From the NCBI RefSeq assembly GCF_000147715.2, contig NC_017934.1:2232001-2296000 (forward strand): a DNA stretch of 64,000 nt, written 5' to 3'. Positions within the stretch are counted from its first letter, which is position 1, and each line of letters opens with the position of its first letter. Made by a program: the position numbers and the translations under genes. Of the stretch, positions 34,392-43,510 are shown piece by piece. Origin of the DNA: Mesotoga prima MesG1.Ag.4.2. GTDB taxonomy: Bacteria; Thermotogota; Thermotogae; Petrotogales; Kosmotogaceae. The notes beneath the pieces were generated by a model. The model did not search any database. It was given only the letters and a program-made list of their open reading frames with translations, and was not told the origin of the DNA.

Positions 34392-36026
34392 TTATTCCGA
34401 AAATTCTATTATTGGGAAAAAGTGTAAGGGATTAGTGAGTTCGTAACTACCGCTGCTGAGATAAGATAAAGTTTCCGCGTTATCAAGAGAGGGGTTCCAG
34501 ACGAGATAATGGTCGGATTCCTGATACCCGTAATAACCAATCAGGTCTCCCTTGTCTATCTCCTCGTTTCCGTTGAAATCTCTCCATACCCTTATCTTTA
34601 TGTAGTTTTCGGTGAGTCCATTGAATTGAAAGGATCCGTCCGGATTGACTTCAGTCTCCCTAATGACTTCGCCCGAGGTGGACAAGATCTGAACCAATAG
34701 TGGCCTGCGTTCTTCCTCGTAGGTAAGAGAATCGTATGCCTGAACTAGTCCGAAGCCATAGTACTCATCCCAGCCACTTTCTCCCAGATCAAGAGCCGTT
34801 TCTCTCAGGATCTTCCTTATTATCTCCTCACCCGAGTCGTCCTTGCCGGCGTATCCTTTTGCCATAAGAAGTGCTGCAAGCCCTGTAACATGTGGCGCCG
34901 CCATGGATGTTCCTTGCATATATGAGTATGTGTTTCCTTCGTCTGTCGAGTATCCGGTACTTAGTATCTGAGCGCTGCTTGAGCCACCAGGGGCGACAAG
35001 GTCGAGATAAACTCCGTAATTCGAGTAGCTTGCCCATCGCATATCATTGTCGACCGCGCCAACTGATATCACTTCATCATATAAAGCCGGATAACGTTGA
35101 TATGGTTTGTTTCCTGAAGCTGCAATCATTAGGACTTCATTTTCTTTAGCATATTTTACAGCTGCAGCAACTACGTCATCATCCCCACCCGCCAGGCTCA
35201 TGTTTATTATCTTTGCGCCGTGCTCAACTGCGAAGATAATGCTGCTAGCGAGTATTCCTGCCGTCGTTTCCCCAGCTTCGAAAATCTTTATTGGCATGAT
35301 AGTGCAATACTCTCCCCATGTCATCCCTGAAACCCCCAGAGAATTATTCGTTTTCGCGGCAATCGTACCTGTAACATGGGTTCCATGGGATTTAACGGGA
35401 TCATAATCTGTAGGGTCATCATCATCGTTTATTAGATCGTATCCCGGAAGAAAGATACCTTCCAAATCTGGATGATCCAGTCTAGCACCAGAGTCTATTA
35501 CTGCGACAACGACAGTGGAAGAACCCTTAGCAATAGTCCAGGCTTGAGGCATCTGGATCATCGGATAGTTCCATTGACCGGAATACAGCGGGTCGTTGGG
35601 GACACTCTCCTCGGATTGAAGAGTGAAGATCTTCTCAGGCTCGACTGACTTGACTCCTTCAATTCCAGACAGCGAAGATGGATCGTTTGTCTTCACAACG
35701 GCATAACCAACAGAACCGTCTCTTGAAAAGAACTCATCGAGGATCTCTACTCCAGAAACGCCCGATATTATTGTTGAATCAAACCCTCTATCGAAGAGGA
35801 CAATAAATTGATTACTCATGAAACCCTGCTCTATGTCTTTACTGGAAAATATGGGAGTGTATGCTGCAGTTCTTTGAAAACTATCGTGAGCTGAGGTTTC
35901 TGGAAAGTAAGGAACGACCTGGCCTGAAAGAGAGTAGTAAACCTCGGGTTTAATGCATCCAGTGAGAGAGAAACAAAGAACAACAAAAAGAGCTGTTATA
36001 AGCGTTAAGACTTTAATAAGCCGCAT
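34392..36026 (-). CDS. Subtilisin-like serine protease, lipoprotein
   Basis: A 544-residue secreted S8 protease. Residues 1-24 form a lipoprotein signal ending in the lipobox LTGC (Cys24). The catalytic triad is Asp178 (VVAVIDSG), His214 (SHGTHVTGTIA) and Ser374 (GTSMAAPHVTGLAAL), with the oxyanion Asn306 in ASGN. Residues 60-140 look like an inhibitor-like propeptide and 440-544 a beta-rich C-terminal domain with DFNGNEEIDKGD, a possible calcium-binding loop. Probably anchored in the envelope and supplying peptides. ATG behind GGAGG. Monocistronic, sharing the terminator with osmC. Confidence 0.95.
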   Translation of the reverse strand: MRLIKVLTLITALFVVLCFSLTGCIKPEVYYSLSGQVVPYFPETSAHDSFQRTAAYTPIFSSKDIEQGFMSNQFIVLFDRGFDSTIISGVSGVEILDEFFSRDGSVGYAVVKTNDPSSLSGIEGVKSVEPEKIFTLQSEESVPNDPLYSGQWNYPMIQMPQAWTIAKGSSTVVVAVIDSGARLDHPDLEGIFLPGYDLINDDDDPTDYDPVKSHGTHVTGTIAAKTNNSLGVSGMTWGEYCTIMPIKIFEAGETTAGILASSIIFAVEHGAKIINMSLAGGDDDVVAAAVKYAKENEVLMIAASGNKPYQRYPALYDEVISVGAVDNDMRWASYSNYGVYLDLVAPGGSSSAQILSTGYSTDEGNTYSYMQGTSMAAPHVTGLAALLMAKGYAGKDDSGEEIIRKILRETALDLGESGWDEYYGFGLVQAYDSLTYEEERRPLLVQILSTSGEVIRETEVNPDGSFQFNGLTENYIKIRVWRDFNGNEEIDKGDLIGYYGYQESDHYLVWNPSLDNAETLSYLSSGSYELTNPLHFFPIIEFSE

Positions 36027-36152
36027 CTTGAACCTCCGGATCTAGATGGAATGATTGTACCATCATCGCAAGAGTTTTCGTGTTATCCATTTTTAATGAA
36101 ATGGGTCCGGTCTGTAAATCGGTACGGACAAGAGCGACGAATGGAAATATCC

Positions 36153-36180
36153 AAAAACAAGAGCGACCCGTAGGTCGCTC
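36153..36180 (-). terminator. Terminator of mscL
   Basis: After the mscL stop on the minus strand, the stem GAGCGACC/GGTCGCTC (loop CGTA) is followed by TTGTTTTTGG. Confidence 0.85.
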
Positions 36181-36195
36181 TCTTCGAAAAGGGTC

Positions 36196-36648
36196 TCAAG
36201 CCTTCTTTTCAAGTTCAGACGTACAGTTGGGACACCTTATTGCATCGATCGGAATCGAAGTGTGACAGAAAGGACAGATCTTCGTCGTTGGCGCTGCCGC
36301 AGCCTCTTCCTTCTTCTGCCTTTCCCGTATCTTGTTAATGAGCCTCACAATCATAAAGATGACAAACGCAAGGATCAGGAAATTTATGACTGCGTTGATG
36401 AAAAGGCCGATGTTCAGAGTTGCGGCACCTGCTTCTTTTGCTTCTGCGAGAGTTGCGTAGGTTCCTCCGGAGAGACTGATGAATATGTTTGAAAAGTCAA
36501 TCCCACCAAGAAATAGGCTGATAAAAGGCATGATAATGTCTTCGACCAGCGATTTGACAATGACCTGAAACGCACCGCCGATAATGATTCCGACCGCAAG
36601 ATCAATCACATTACCACGACTAATGAATTTCTTGAATTCCTTCCACAC
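36196..36648 (-). CDS. mscL: Large-conductance mechanosensitive channel with C-terminal zinc ribbon
   Basis: A 150-residue inner-membrane pressure valve. It begins WKEFKKFISRGNVIDLAVG, the family start, with the first membrane helix, then INAVINFLILAFVIFMIVRL as the second. After a charged linker the C terminus has two CxxC knuckles (CPFCHTSIPIDAIRCPNC), a zinc-ribbon tail found in some MscL. A GTG at 36648 is chosen, 8 bases after GGGG, as it gives the family N terminus; an upstream GTG (36657) overlaps the site. Confidence 0.93.
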   Translation of the reverse strand: MWKEFKKFISRGNVIDLAVGIIIGGAFQVIVKSLVEDIIMPFISLFLGGIDFSNIFISLSGGTYATLAEAKEAGAATLNIGLFINAVINFLILAFVIFMIVRLINKIRERQKKEEAAAAPTTKICPFCHTSIPIDAIRCPNCTSELEKKA

Positions 36649-36823
36649 ACCGCTCACCCCTTTACAATACGCACGTTATGAAGAGATTATGATCATGTAT
36701 CGTTCTATAATCAAGGATTTGAAACACAATCAAAGAGCGATTACCGATTTGATTACTGAGTTTCATCCTTAAAAAAGAAAAGATCGTTGCTTTGTTTTCG
36801 AAGAGGTGATCTTCTGTGCTACA

Positions 36824-38506
36824 TCAGAACGCAACAGCCTGTCCATCTCTTCTGGGATCGGCTCCGCCAAAAAGAATGCCTATATCTCTGTTGAAAAGCA
36901 CTGCATGAACCCCTCCAAAATAAGGATCATAATCATTCCTTATTGATATCTCATGACCCATTTGGATCAGTTTGTTGTAAGCATTTATTGAGATGCGGCC
37001 TTCTATGTAAAATGGCCCAGACTGAGATCTGAAGACTCTAGGGGCCAGAATCGCTTGTTGAACAGTCATCCCGTGATCAATGATATTGCTAATTGTCTGG
37101 GCCACAGTGGTAATAATTCTTGTGGCACCCGGAGCGCCAATCGTCATATATGGTCTTCCCTCAGGGTCCAAAACCAGAGTGGGGCTCATGCTGCTGAGAG
37201 GTCGTTTGCCTGGTTCAACTGAATTGACGGAACCTGGGGTTTTAACGAAATCGTCCATGTGATTGTTTAGCAGAATGCCGGTTCCAGGAACAACGACACC
37301 TGACCCGAAGAAGTAGTTAATCGATTTGGTTATTGCAACCATGTTTCCTTCTTTGTCCATTACGGAAAGATGCGTGGTGCTGCCGCTCTCAAACTGCCAG
37401 GGGTCTCCGGCCTCCACCGATTCGATTGGTCTGTTCATATCAATCTTGTCGGCCAGGAGTTTCGCATAATCTTTTGAAGTTAGGCCCTCAAGGGGTACTT
37501 CTGCAAAGTCGGTATCGGCCATGTATTTAGCCCTGTCGGCAAATACCAGCTTCATTGCTTCAGACCAAATGTGCAGAGTCTCAGCGGTATTGTCTCCGAG
37601 TGATTCAAGATCGAAGTTCTCCATAATGTTTAGCAGTTCAATAACGTGAGTTCCACCCGAACTGGCGGGAGGCACCGAAAGAATTGTATAGTCGCGATAA
37701 CTTCCGCAAACTGGTTTCCGGATCTTCACTTCGTAATTTGAAAGGTCTTCTAGAGTCATGACTCCGCCACGTTTTTGAACCTCGGCGACGATCTTTTCGG
37801 CAATTTCGCCGGTGTAGAATGCATCTTTTCCTTTCTCTGCGATTAGCTCGAGAGTGTTGGCCAAATCATTCAGAACAATAGTCTCACCTATTTCATAGGG
37901 TATGCCGCCATACTTAAGGTAGATATCGGCACCGTTTTCCATCATCATTATCTTTTCGTAGTTGTCATTGATAATCGAGAACAAGTTGGTTGTCACCGGA
38001 ATTCCCTTCTTCGCCCAGTCTATAGCCGGTTTTATAACTTGCTCGCGGGAGAGTGTTCCATAGTGCTCAAGCGCATATAGAAGCCCGGCTACTTCACCGG
38101 GTACTCCTATGGCTTTTCCACCAACAGTACTTTCATAGTTGATGGGACGATTGTTCTCGTCGAGATTGAAGAATGAAGGACTCGTCGCTCCTGGTGCAGT
38201 TTCTCTGAAGTCTATGACGACAGCATCATCCATGTCAGCCAACCTGATGATCATGAATCCGCCGCCCCCTATTCCTGATGCGTTAGGTTCAAGTACACCC
38301 AGCGCAAATGCAGTGGCGATCGCTGCATCAACCGCATTCCCACCCATTTCTAGAATTGCAACGCCCACCTGTGAAGCCTCAGGCTTTGCTGCCGCCACAA
38401 CTCCGTTTCTGCCCTCTGCATCTCTTCCATAAAGGTTGATTGGATTCGAAGCCATGAGAGTTCCGGCAGTTACTATGATGGTAAGTACAAACAGAATTTT
38501 CTTCAT
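36824..38506 (-). CDS. ggt: Gamma-glutamyltransferase
   Basis: A 560-residue secreted enzyme that cleaves glutathione and other gamma-glutamyl compounds or transfers the gamma-glutamyl group. A signal peptide covers residues 1-19. It autoprocesses before the catalytic Thr in GSTTHLSVMDKEGN. RETAPG (substrate Arg), GVPGEVAGL, and GKRPLSSMSPTLV are family landmarks. ATG behind AGGAGGACG. Monocistronic. Together with the secreted protease it points to extracytoplasmic amino-acid scavenging. Confidence 0.96.
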   Translation of the reverse strand: MKKILFVLTIIVTAGTLMASNPINLYGRDAEGRNGVVAAAKPEASQVGVAILEMGGNAVDAAIATAFALGVLEPNASGIGGGGFMIIRLADMDDAVVIDFRETAPGATSPSFFNLDENNRPINYESTVGGKAIGVPGEVAGLLYALEHYGTLSREQVIKPAIDWAKKGIPVTTNLFSIINDNYEKIMMMENGADIYLKYGGIPYEIGETIVLNDLANTLELIAEKGKDAFYTGEIAEKIVAEVQKRGGVMTLEDLSNYEVKIRKPVCGSYRDYTILSVPPASSGGTHVIELLNIMENFDLESLGDNTAETLHIWSEAMKLVFADRAKYMADTDFAEVPLEGLTSKDYAKLLADKIDMNRPIESVEAGDPWQFESGSTTHLSVMDKEGNMVAITKSINYFFGSGVVVPGTGILLNNHMDDFVKTPGSVNSVEPGKRPLSSMSPTLVLDPEGRPYMTIGAPGATRIITTVAQTISNIIDHGMTVQQAILAPRVFRSQSGPFYIEGRISINAYNKLIQMGHEISIRNDYDPYFGGVHAVLFNRDIGILFGGADPRRDGQAVAF

Positions 38507-38669
38507 TATCGTCCTCCTAATTTGAGCTTAAGAGCTTCATAATTACAAGTTTAGCATTTTCATCCAACGTAACATTCCCTGTCAAAGAGTCTGATTACTT
38601 ACTGCGAAATGGCTATGACTTTTCAAGGGAAAAGATCATTCATCTAGTATAATTTCCTAGGTGAACATT

Positions 38670-39509
38670 ATGGATGAGATTATTGGTTTCATAAGAGATT
38701 CTATTATGAAATATGGTTATAAGGGAGCTGTGATAGGTATTAGCGGAGGAATCGATTCTGCCGTTGTTGGAAAACTCGCCGTCGAAGCTCTTGGAAAGGA
38801 GAAGATATTCGGACTACTCATGCCAGAGCGCGACTCTTCAAGAGATACGATTAGGGATTCGAAGCTCGTCGCGAAGTTTCTTGGGATAGACTTCAAAGTC
38901 AAAAACATAAGCTCTGCTCTTAGAGCAATTGGTACCTATAAGCTTCAGCCTCCCGCATTCTTAATCCCTCAGACAATTAAGGAGAAGTATGTTAAACACA
39001 AGTGGGAGGAGCTGTCTTCTGACCCATTTCTTGACGATCTTTGTAATGAAGGAAACGATGAATTCAGAAGGGGACTGGCCTATTATAGATCGAAGCACAG
39101 AGTAAGGATGATCTCCCTTTACCTTGAAGCTGAAAAACGAGGATACGCGGTGCTGGGAACCACCAACAAGACCGAGCTGTTATGTGGGCTTTATGTGAAA
39201 TGGGGAGACGATTCAAGCGATATTGAGCCAATAAGGCATTTGTTTAAAACCGAAGTAATCGAACTAGCAGGGCAATTGCAAATTCCAAGCAGGATAATAG
39301 AAAAACCTCCAAGTCCAGATCTCATACCTGGTGTTACTGACGAAAATGTTTTTGGAGTGACGATTGACGATCTGGACAAATCTCTTCGGCGTATTGAAGG
39401 AGGAGAAGTTCTAGACCCCCATGATACGAAATCCATGAGGGTCCTGAGAATACTTGAATCAGCCAGGTATCGAGAACTAAGAAATCTAGCTATTTCTAGG
39501 AATCACTAA
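38670..39509 (+). CDS. nadE: NH3-dependent NAD+ synthetase
   Basis: A 279-residue enzyme amidating deamido-NAD with ammonia and ATP, the last step of NAD synthesis. The P-loop GISGGIDSAVVGKLA (SGGxDS) is complete, and GTTNKTELLCGL and KWGDDSSDIEPI follow. No glutaminase domain, so ammonia-dependent. ATG at 38670 preferred over the GTG at 38661, as AGGTGA lies in between. It converges with the next gene, overlapping by 14 bases. Confidence 0.95.
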   Translation: MDEIIGFIRDSIMKYGYKGAVIGISGGIDSAVVGKLAVEALGKEKIFGLLMPERDSSRDTIRDSKLVAKFLGIDFKVKNISSALRAIGTYKLQPPAFLIPQTIKEKYVKHKWEELSSDPFLDDLCNEGNDEFRRGLAYYRSKHRVRMISLYLEAEKRGYAVLGTTNKTELLCGLYVKWGDDSSDIEPIRHLFKTEVIELAGQLQIPSRIIEKPPSPDLIPGVTDENVFGVTIDDLDKSLRRIEGGEVLDPHDTKSMRVLRILESARYRELRNLAISRNH

Positions 39510-40572
39510 GCGTCTTTAGACCGTTGCTCCACGAAATACTCATGAGATTCACAACTACTCGTTCCAGTTGCTGGTCGGCAAATTCCGGAAAGTCTGTGAA
39601 CACTTGTTTTTTTGCCTCTCCCGGTCCGACACTCAATCCCTCAAGTTCTTTTTCTGCAACGTAAAGCTCTTTACCCATAGGATCTATGAGCCTGAACGAT
39701 ATATGAATTCCCTTGATCGTTCCGAGGTCGGAATTGTTCATAATCCGTAGGACAACCGCTTTCTTTTTGCTGAAAGTTCCCACCTTTTCTATGCTCGATT
39801 GAATAACTACTTCGCGATGAAGAGAGTCGGTTGTCTTTCTGTCCTTTGAAAGGTAAAGGTCGGCAGCCTGAGGTATAGAGTCTTCAAGGTCTAGATCCGA
39901 AACAGTGATTTCTTCTCCCAGTGGTTCGGGAAGAGACTCGTTTTTCGTTTCAAAGCTCTCCAATGATTTGTACAGTTGATACAGGTCCCAAAGGTTGTCG
40001 GTGAAGACCCTGTGTTTTCTAAGTTCTTCCACAACTATTCCTGTACTAAGAGAATCTAAGTCGATCTTTGCGTTTTCCCTGCGGATTTTCGCGCCATCCT
40101 GGCCAAAATATACACTGGAAAGAACAAACCATTCATCTGGCAACGGAAAGATCAATCTCCCAGTATGCGCTTCCTTCGAGGAGAACTCTATTGTATTCAC
40201 AATAATTGGAACAACGAAATTCGTATCCCTTTTTGCAGGTATCTTTGACGCTTCTCCATCTGACACAATTCTCAGAGTTTTGCCGAGTGTTCTCGACTCG
40301 AAGGCCCAAAGAGCAACCGAATCTTCAAATAACTTGTCTTCAACTATCTTGACGCCATGAAGCTTAACCCCGCTAAGGTCAAGCTTGCTCTTTGTGAGAG
40401 AGAACTTTGATGATTCCATTTTGACTTCGATAACAGCCATGAGACGGCCCCTGTACTTCGCAAATACTGGATCGGAAGGAAATGTGAGCGTTATTCCGTC
40501 ATGTTTTGATTCCTCAATAATCACTGAACCGGCATCGCTTATAAGAAAAGCCGAGTACCCCATTGTCTTCAT
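39496..40572 (-). CDS. Hypothetical protein, 358 residues
   Basis: No family recognised. No signal peptide or membrane segment is visible. N-terminal 170 residues are beta-rich (SAFLISDAGSVIIEESKHDG, LSLGGV-like strands, FPLPDEWFVLSSVYFGQDGAKI), the centre is acidic (EEITVSDLDLEDSIPQAADL), and the C-terminal 100 residues form another beta-rich unit (AVVLRIMNNSDLGTIKGIHIS) reminiscent of immunoglobulin-like sandwich edges. ATG behind GGGGGAATC. Monocistronic. Cytoplasmic by prediction; real gene because of length, site and base composition. Confidence 0.75.
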   Translation of the reverse strand: MKTMGYSAFLISDAGSVIIEESKHDGITLTFPSDPVFAKYRGRLMAVIEVKMESSKFSLTKSKLDLSGVKLHGVKIVEDKLFEDSVALWAFESRTLGKTLRIVSDGEASKIPAKRDTNFVVPIIVNTIEFSSKEAHTGRLIFPLPDEWFVLSSVYFGQDGAKIRRENAKIDLDSLSTGIVVEELRKHRVFTDNLWDLYQLYKSLESFETKNESLPEPLGEEITVSDLDLEDSIPQAADLYLSKDRKTTDSLHREVVIQSSIEKVGTFSKKKAVVLRIMNNSDLGTIKGIHISFRLIDPMGKELYVAEKELEGLSVGPGEAKKQVFTDFPEFADQQLERVVVNLMSISWSNGLKTLSDS

Positions 40573-41006
40573 GTTGATTCCCCCTTTCTTTTTGCTATCT
40601 CCGATAAAAGCATTATACCTTATACATTCGTCATGTCTTAAGCAAAGTTAACTAAAGGGCAGCTACCGAGTTTTCTCTAGTGAACGCCCTTCCGCCGTGG
40701 TCAAAACTAGGAGAAAACTCGGAAATATAACTGAAAACGGACCTAAATCAGATTTCATCGAAACCAATTGATAATGAGAAAATCACATGAAATGATCTCG
40801 ACGGATTTCTCTTATTGGAACCTGAAAAGAATAAGCTCTTTTCGGCTCCCGAAGCTCTTTTATCTGTAAGTGTTTTGATGAATTGAGAGCCTTCCTCTTA
40901 ACCTCCAGATGTAGCTTTTGAATCGTTGAAGAAAGATAAAGAAAAGGGTTTCCCCCTTTCTTTCGTAGTTTTTCACCTGGATCGTTATAAAAAGTCAGGT
41001 CTTATA
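40573..41006. other. Long intergenic region with a large inverted repeat
   Basis: 434 bases without a convincing gene. It holds the 12-bp inverted repeat at 40666-40722 and a smaller hairpin GAAAAGA/TCTTTTC at 40824-40843. A plus-strand frame here only continues as the antisense of the next gene. Confidence 0.5.
40666..40722. repeat. Inverted repeat with 33-base loop
   Basis: Perfect 12-base arms CCGAGTTTTCTC (40666-40677) and GAGAAAACTCGG (40711-40722), extendable by CTAG with one bulge. The loop contains GC-rich sequence (CGCCCTTCCGCCGTGG). No T-run follows on either strand, so a plain terminator is unlikely. Confidence 0.75.
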
Positions 41007-43457
41007 TCAAGGTTTAGCATCCAACTCGAAATAGAACCCAAAACCAGAGTCGCTGTGCTGAATTCCTATCTTCGGGAAAACATCTCCCAAGCCCAGGGTA
41101 GAACCTACGTTCACAAACATGTACAGCGCAGAGTGATCAAGGCTGGTATTGGTTCCACTAACTTCGACCCCGATCCCAATCTCTTTCAGGAAGAACATGG
41201 GACTCCATCCCCAGTCGATTCGATACAGGAGCTGAGCGCCGTTTGCATACCAGTAAAAATCGTCGAAGAAACCCACACCAAGATTGACAGAAGTCCCCAA
41301 AGTCGGGGCAAAACCGGCATCAAGAGAGAGCAGTGGAGTGATCTCCCCATCAGAGAGTTTTATGCCGGGTTCCAGAGAGATCGCGAAGAGATTTCCTTTC
41401 AAACTCAAAGGAACTGAAGTTGTCATTCCCCCTGATGTGTCAAATCCAATGTGCGCGTATGATCTAAATCTCGTGGAGGGGTTCAAAGGCATCTGGAAGA
41501 GTTCAGAAGATAGCCCTGCAGTTGCCACAGGAACGTTGGGAGTGCCTAAGTTTACTTTCAGAGAGACATTTACTCCTTCCAAGAACTGCCCGGTATACTC
41601 CCCCTGGAAGGAAAGCTTGTTGGTACCAAAAGTGAATAGAGGCTTCAGCTCCATAGAGTGCTTCGAATCATGTGAAAGGTGAACGGTAAGTAATCCTAGG
41701 GAAATGTTTTCGCCATCATATGATACAAACGGCGCTCTTAGGACGGGATTCAAAAAATGAAGGAAGGACTTCTTCAGGTAGTCCCCAACCGTGTACTCTA
41801 CTTGTAAAGGCTCAAAGTCATCAGACTCGACTGCTGTCACGACATATGGGGTACTCTCAAAATCGAAAGCAAAAACAGACATACCCTTTTCTCTACGAGA
41901 GTGTCCGAACCCGTAGACTTTGGAGTCTAAAACGACTGCTTTTTCAAGATTTGCACCGTGAGTAAGCCTAGAGATCTGCAAAGACTCTAAATCTACTGCG
42001 AAGGCATCCATGAACCCTTCCTCATAGGCAGCAGTGAAGACCACTTTGCCTTCATAATAGTCAATCCCTCTTCCTTTTAGGTATGGATCATCGAGAATTA
42101 CTCTGAACTCACCTTCTTTGAAAGTTGCTATGGCTCCATTAATACCGCTGCTGGATAGCATCATTATCAGACTTCCATCTTCAAGGATGAGCATATCTTT
42201 GACAACCCATGGGATTCTGATAAGTTGCATTTCATCAAAAAAGATCGTTGAAATCTCTGTCTTTGCATCATAAACTGCTTTGATCAGTCTTCCGTTGTAG
42301 ATTTCAAATGCGGTAATCATACCTTTGTCGAGAAGTCTAACAGATAGAGGCAGCTTGTGAGACCATATCTCTCTTGACGTTGTGTTTCTTTCAGTAACAG
42401 ACGTCATCAAGTAGATGTTTCCTTCGTGCCATTTCAAAGTCAGTGCTCCAAAATCGGAAAGCCTTCGGGAAAAGCCCCCATCGACGTACTCTTCGATCCC
42501 GCGCTCCACAGAGCCGTTCCAGGAAGTAGCTTCCCCAAAAATCGAATAAGAGAAGATTACACCATTTGCCGTCTTTGCAATATCATAGATCTGCCCGTTC
42601 TCAATTGTCCTGACTTCCGTAAGAGTGGCATACTTTGTTGCTCTCAACTCGGTCTCTTCTTTCCAGTCTAAATAGAGATCGTCGAGAGTTTCACCAAATG
42701 CAATCCTTGAGGCGTTTATGGGACCGATAATGGGAAATCTTCCGGAAACTTCTTTGTGAAATTGCTTAACGGATTCTATTCCAAATCTTTTCACAAGATA
42801 ATCATAGAAAGTGGCCAAATAATTGTAATAAAGCGCCCCTCCTCGGTAATCTTCGCCAGATACGGATAGCGCATAATCAAGACCGGGAAAAGAGTTTGAT
42901 TTCGAATTCTGATAAGTCATTTCCCTTCCCCACATTGGATTGTTCAATCTGCCTTCGGAGAAGAAGTTAGACGATTCTGCAAAAAGCGTCACTCCTTCTA
43001 CGAATGGTGAAAGCTGCTGAGGTGAAAGCATTTCCGTTCCAAAAATCACCCTGGAGACAAAGGCTGGAAAACCCGTTGTGTAGGTCAGGTGAGCAATATG
43101 TGTGAACTCATGCATAAGAAGCAGCCTGTAATGGTTCGATTCATTCATTCTAGTCGAAAGCATTGTATCGGCAGGCCACACGAAGATCTGAATAGTCTTG
43201 TGATTGTGAGGTTGAGCCAGACCGTTTGTGTTCGCTCCGAAGTCGGCTAGAACAATGTTTATCCTGCCAGGATCGTTGCCGATTAGTTCAATGGCTTTTG
43301 ATCTTATCGATTCGAATGTATTACCTACATTAACGGCAACTTCCTCATATCCCTCGGGATAGTAAATGTCAGCATTTGGGAATTCAAGAACACAATTAGC
43401 CATTAAGGTGGCCGTGATAAGAGTGATAATTGCAAAGAATGGTAAAGATTTCCTCAT
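41007..43457 (-). CDS. Secreted HExxH protein with probable propeller and C-terminal barrel
   Basis: An 816-residue protein, exported by a signal peptide at residues 1-21. Residues 100-165 hold a gluzincin-like site: HEFTHIAHL (His116, His120) and 34 residues later PFVEG (Glu154), so a zinc protease of the M1/M61-like or MA-like group. Residues 280-560 contain repeated beta motifs (KTANGVIFSYSIFG, LEDGSLIMMLSSSGING, YYEGKVVFTAAYEEGFMDAF) suggestive of a beta-propeller. Residues 570-816 are alternating short amphipathic strands (LSFQGEYTGQFLEGVNVSLKV, FDTSGGMTTSVPLSLKG, IGIQHSDSGFGFYFELDAKP), like an outer-membrane barrel. ATG behind GGGAGG. Monocistronic. Barrel and protease functions are inferred from pattern only. 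Confidence 0.8.
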   Translation of the reverse strand: MRKSLPFFAIITLITATLMANCVLEFPNADIYYPEGYEEVAVNVGNTFESIRSKAIELIGNDPGRINIVLADFGANTNGLAQPHNHKTIQIFVWPADTMLSTRMNESNHYRLLLMHEFTHIAHLTYTTGFPAFVSRVIFGTEMLSPQQLSPFVEGVTLFAESSNFFSEGRLNNPMWGREMTYQNSKSNSFPGLDYALSVSGEDYRGGALYYNYLATFYDYLVKRFGIESVKQFHKEVSGRFPIIGPINASRIAFGETLDDLYLDWKEETELRATKYATLTEVRTIENGQIYDIAKTANGVIFSYSIFGEATSWNGSVERGIEEYVDGGFSRRLSDFGALTLKWHEGNIYLMTSVTERNTTSREIWSHKLPLSVRLLDKGMITAFEIYNGRLIKAVYDAKTEISTIFFDEMQLIRIPWVVKDMLILEDGSLIMMLSSSGINGAIATFKEGEFRVILDDPYLKGRGIDYYEGKVVFTAAYEEGFMDAFAVDLESLQISRLTHGANLEKAVVLDSKVYGFGHSRREKGMSVFAFDFESTPYVVTAVESDDFEPLQVEYTVGDYLKKSFLHFLNPVLRAPFVSYDGENISLGLLTVHLSHDSKHSMELKPLFTFGTNKLSFQGEYTGQFLEGVNVSLKVNLGTPNVPVATAGLSSELFQMPLNPSTRFRSYAHIGFDTSGGMTTSVPLSLKGNLFAISLEPGIKLSDGEITPLLSLDAGFAPTLGTSVNLGVGFFDDFYWYANGAQLLYRIDWGWSPMFFLKEIGIGVEVSGTNTSLDHSALYMFVNVGSTLGLGDVFPKIGIQHSDSGFGFYFELDAKP

Positions 43458-43510
43458 TTTATACCTCCCGCCTCAGACCATCGATGAAGGGACTATTCCC
43501 CAAGATGAAG

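Noticed and set aside
38648-38653. TATAAT just before nadE.
   Set aside because: It sits only 17 bases before the ATG with no -35; a start there would remove the ribosome binding site.
40926-41417. A 163-codon plus-strand frame.
   Set aside because: Lies antisense to the HExxH protein gene and its translation has no family-like character.
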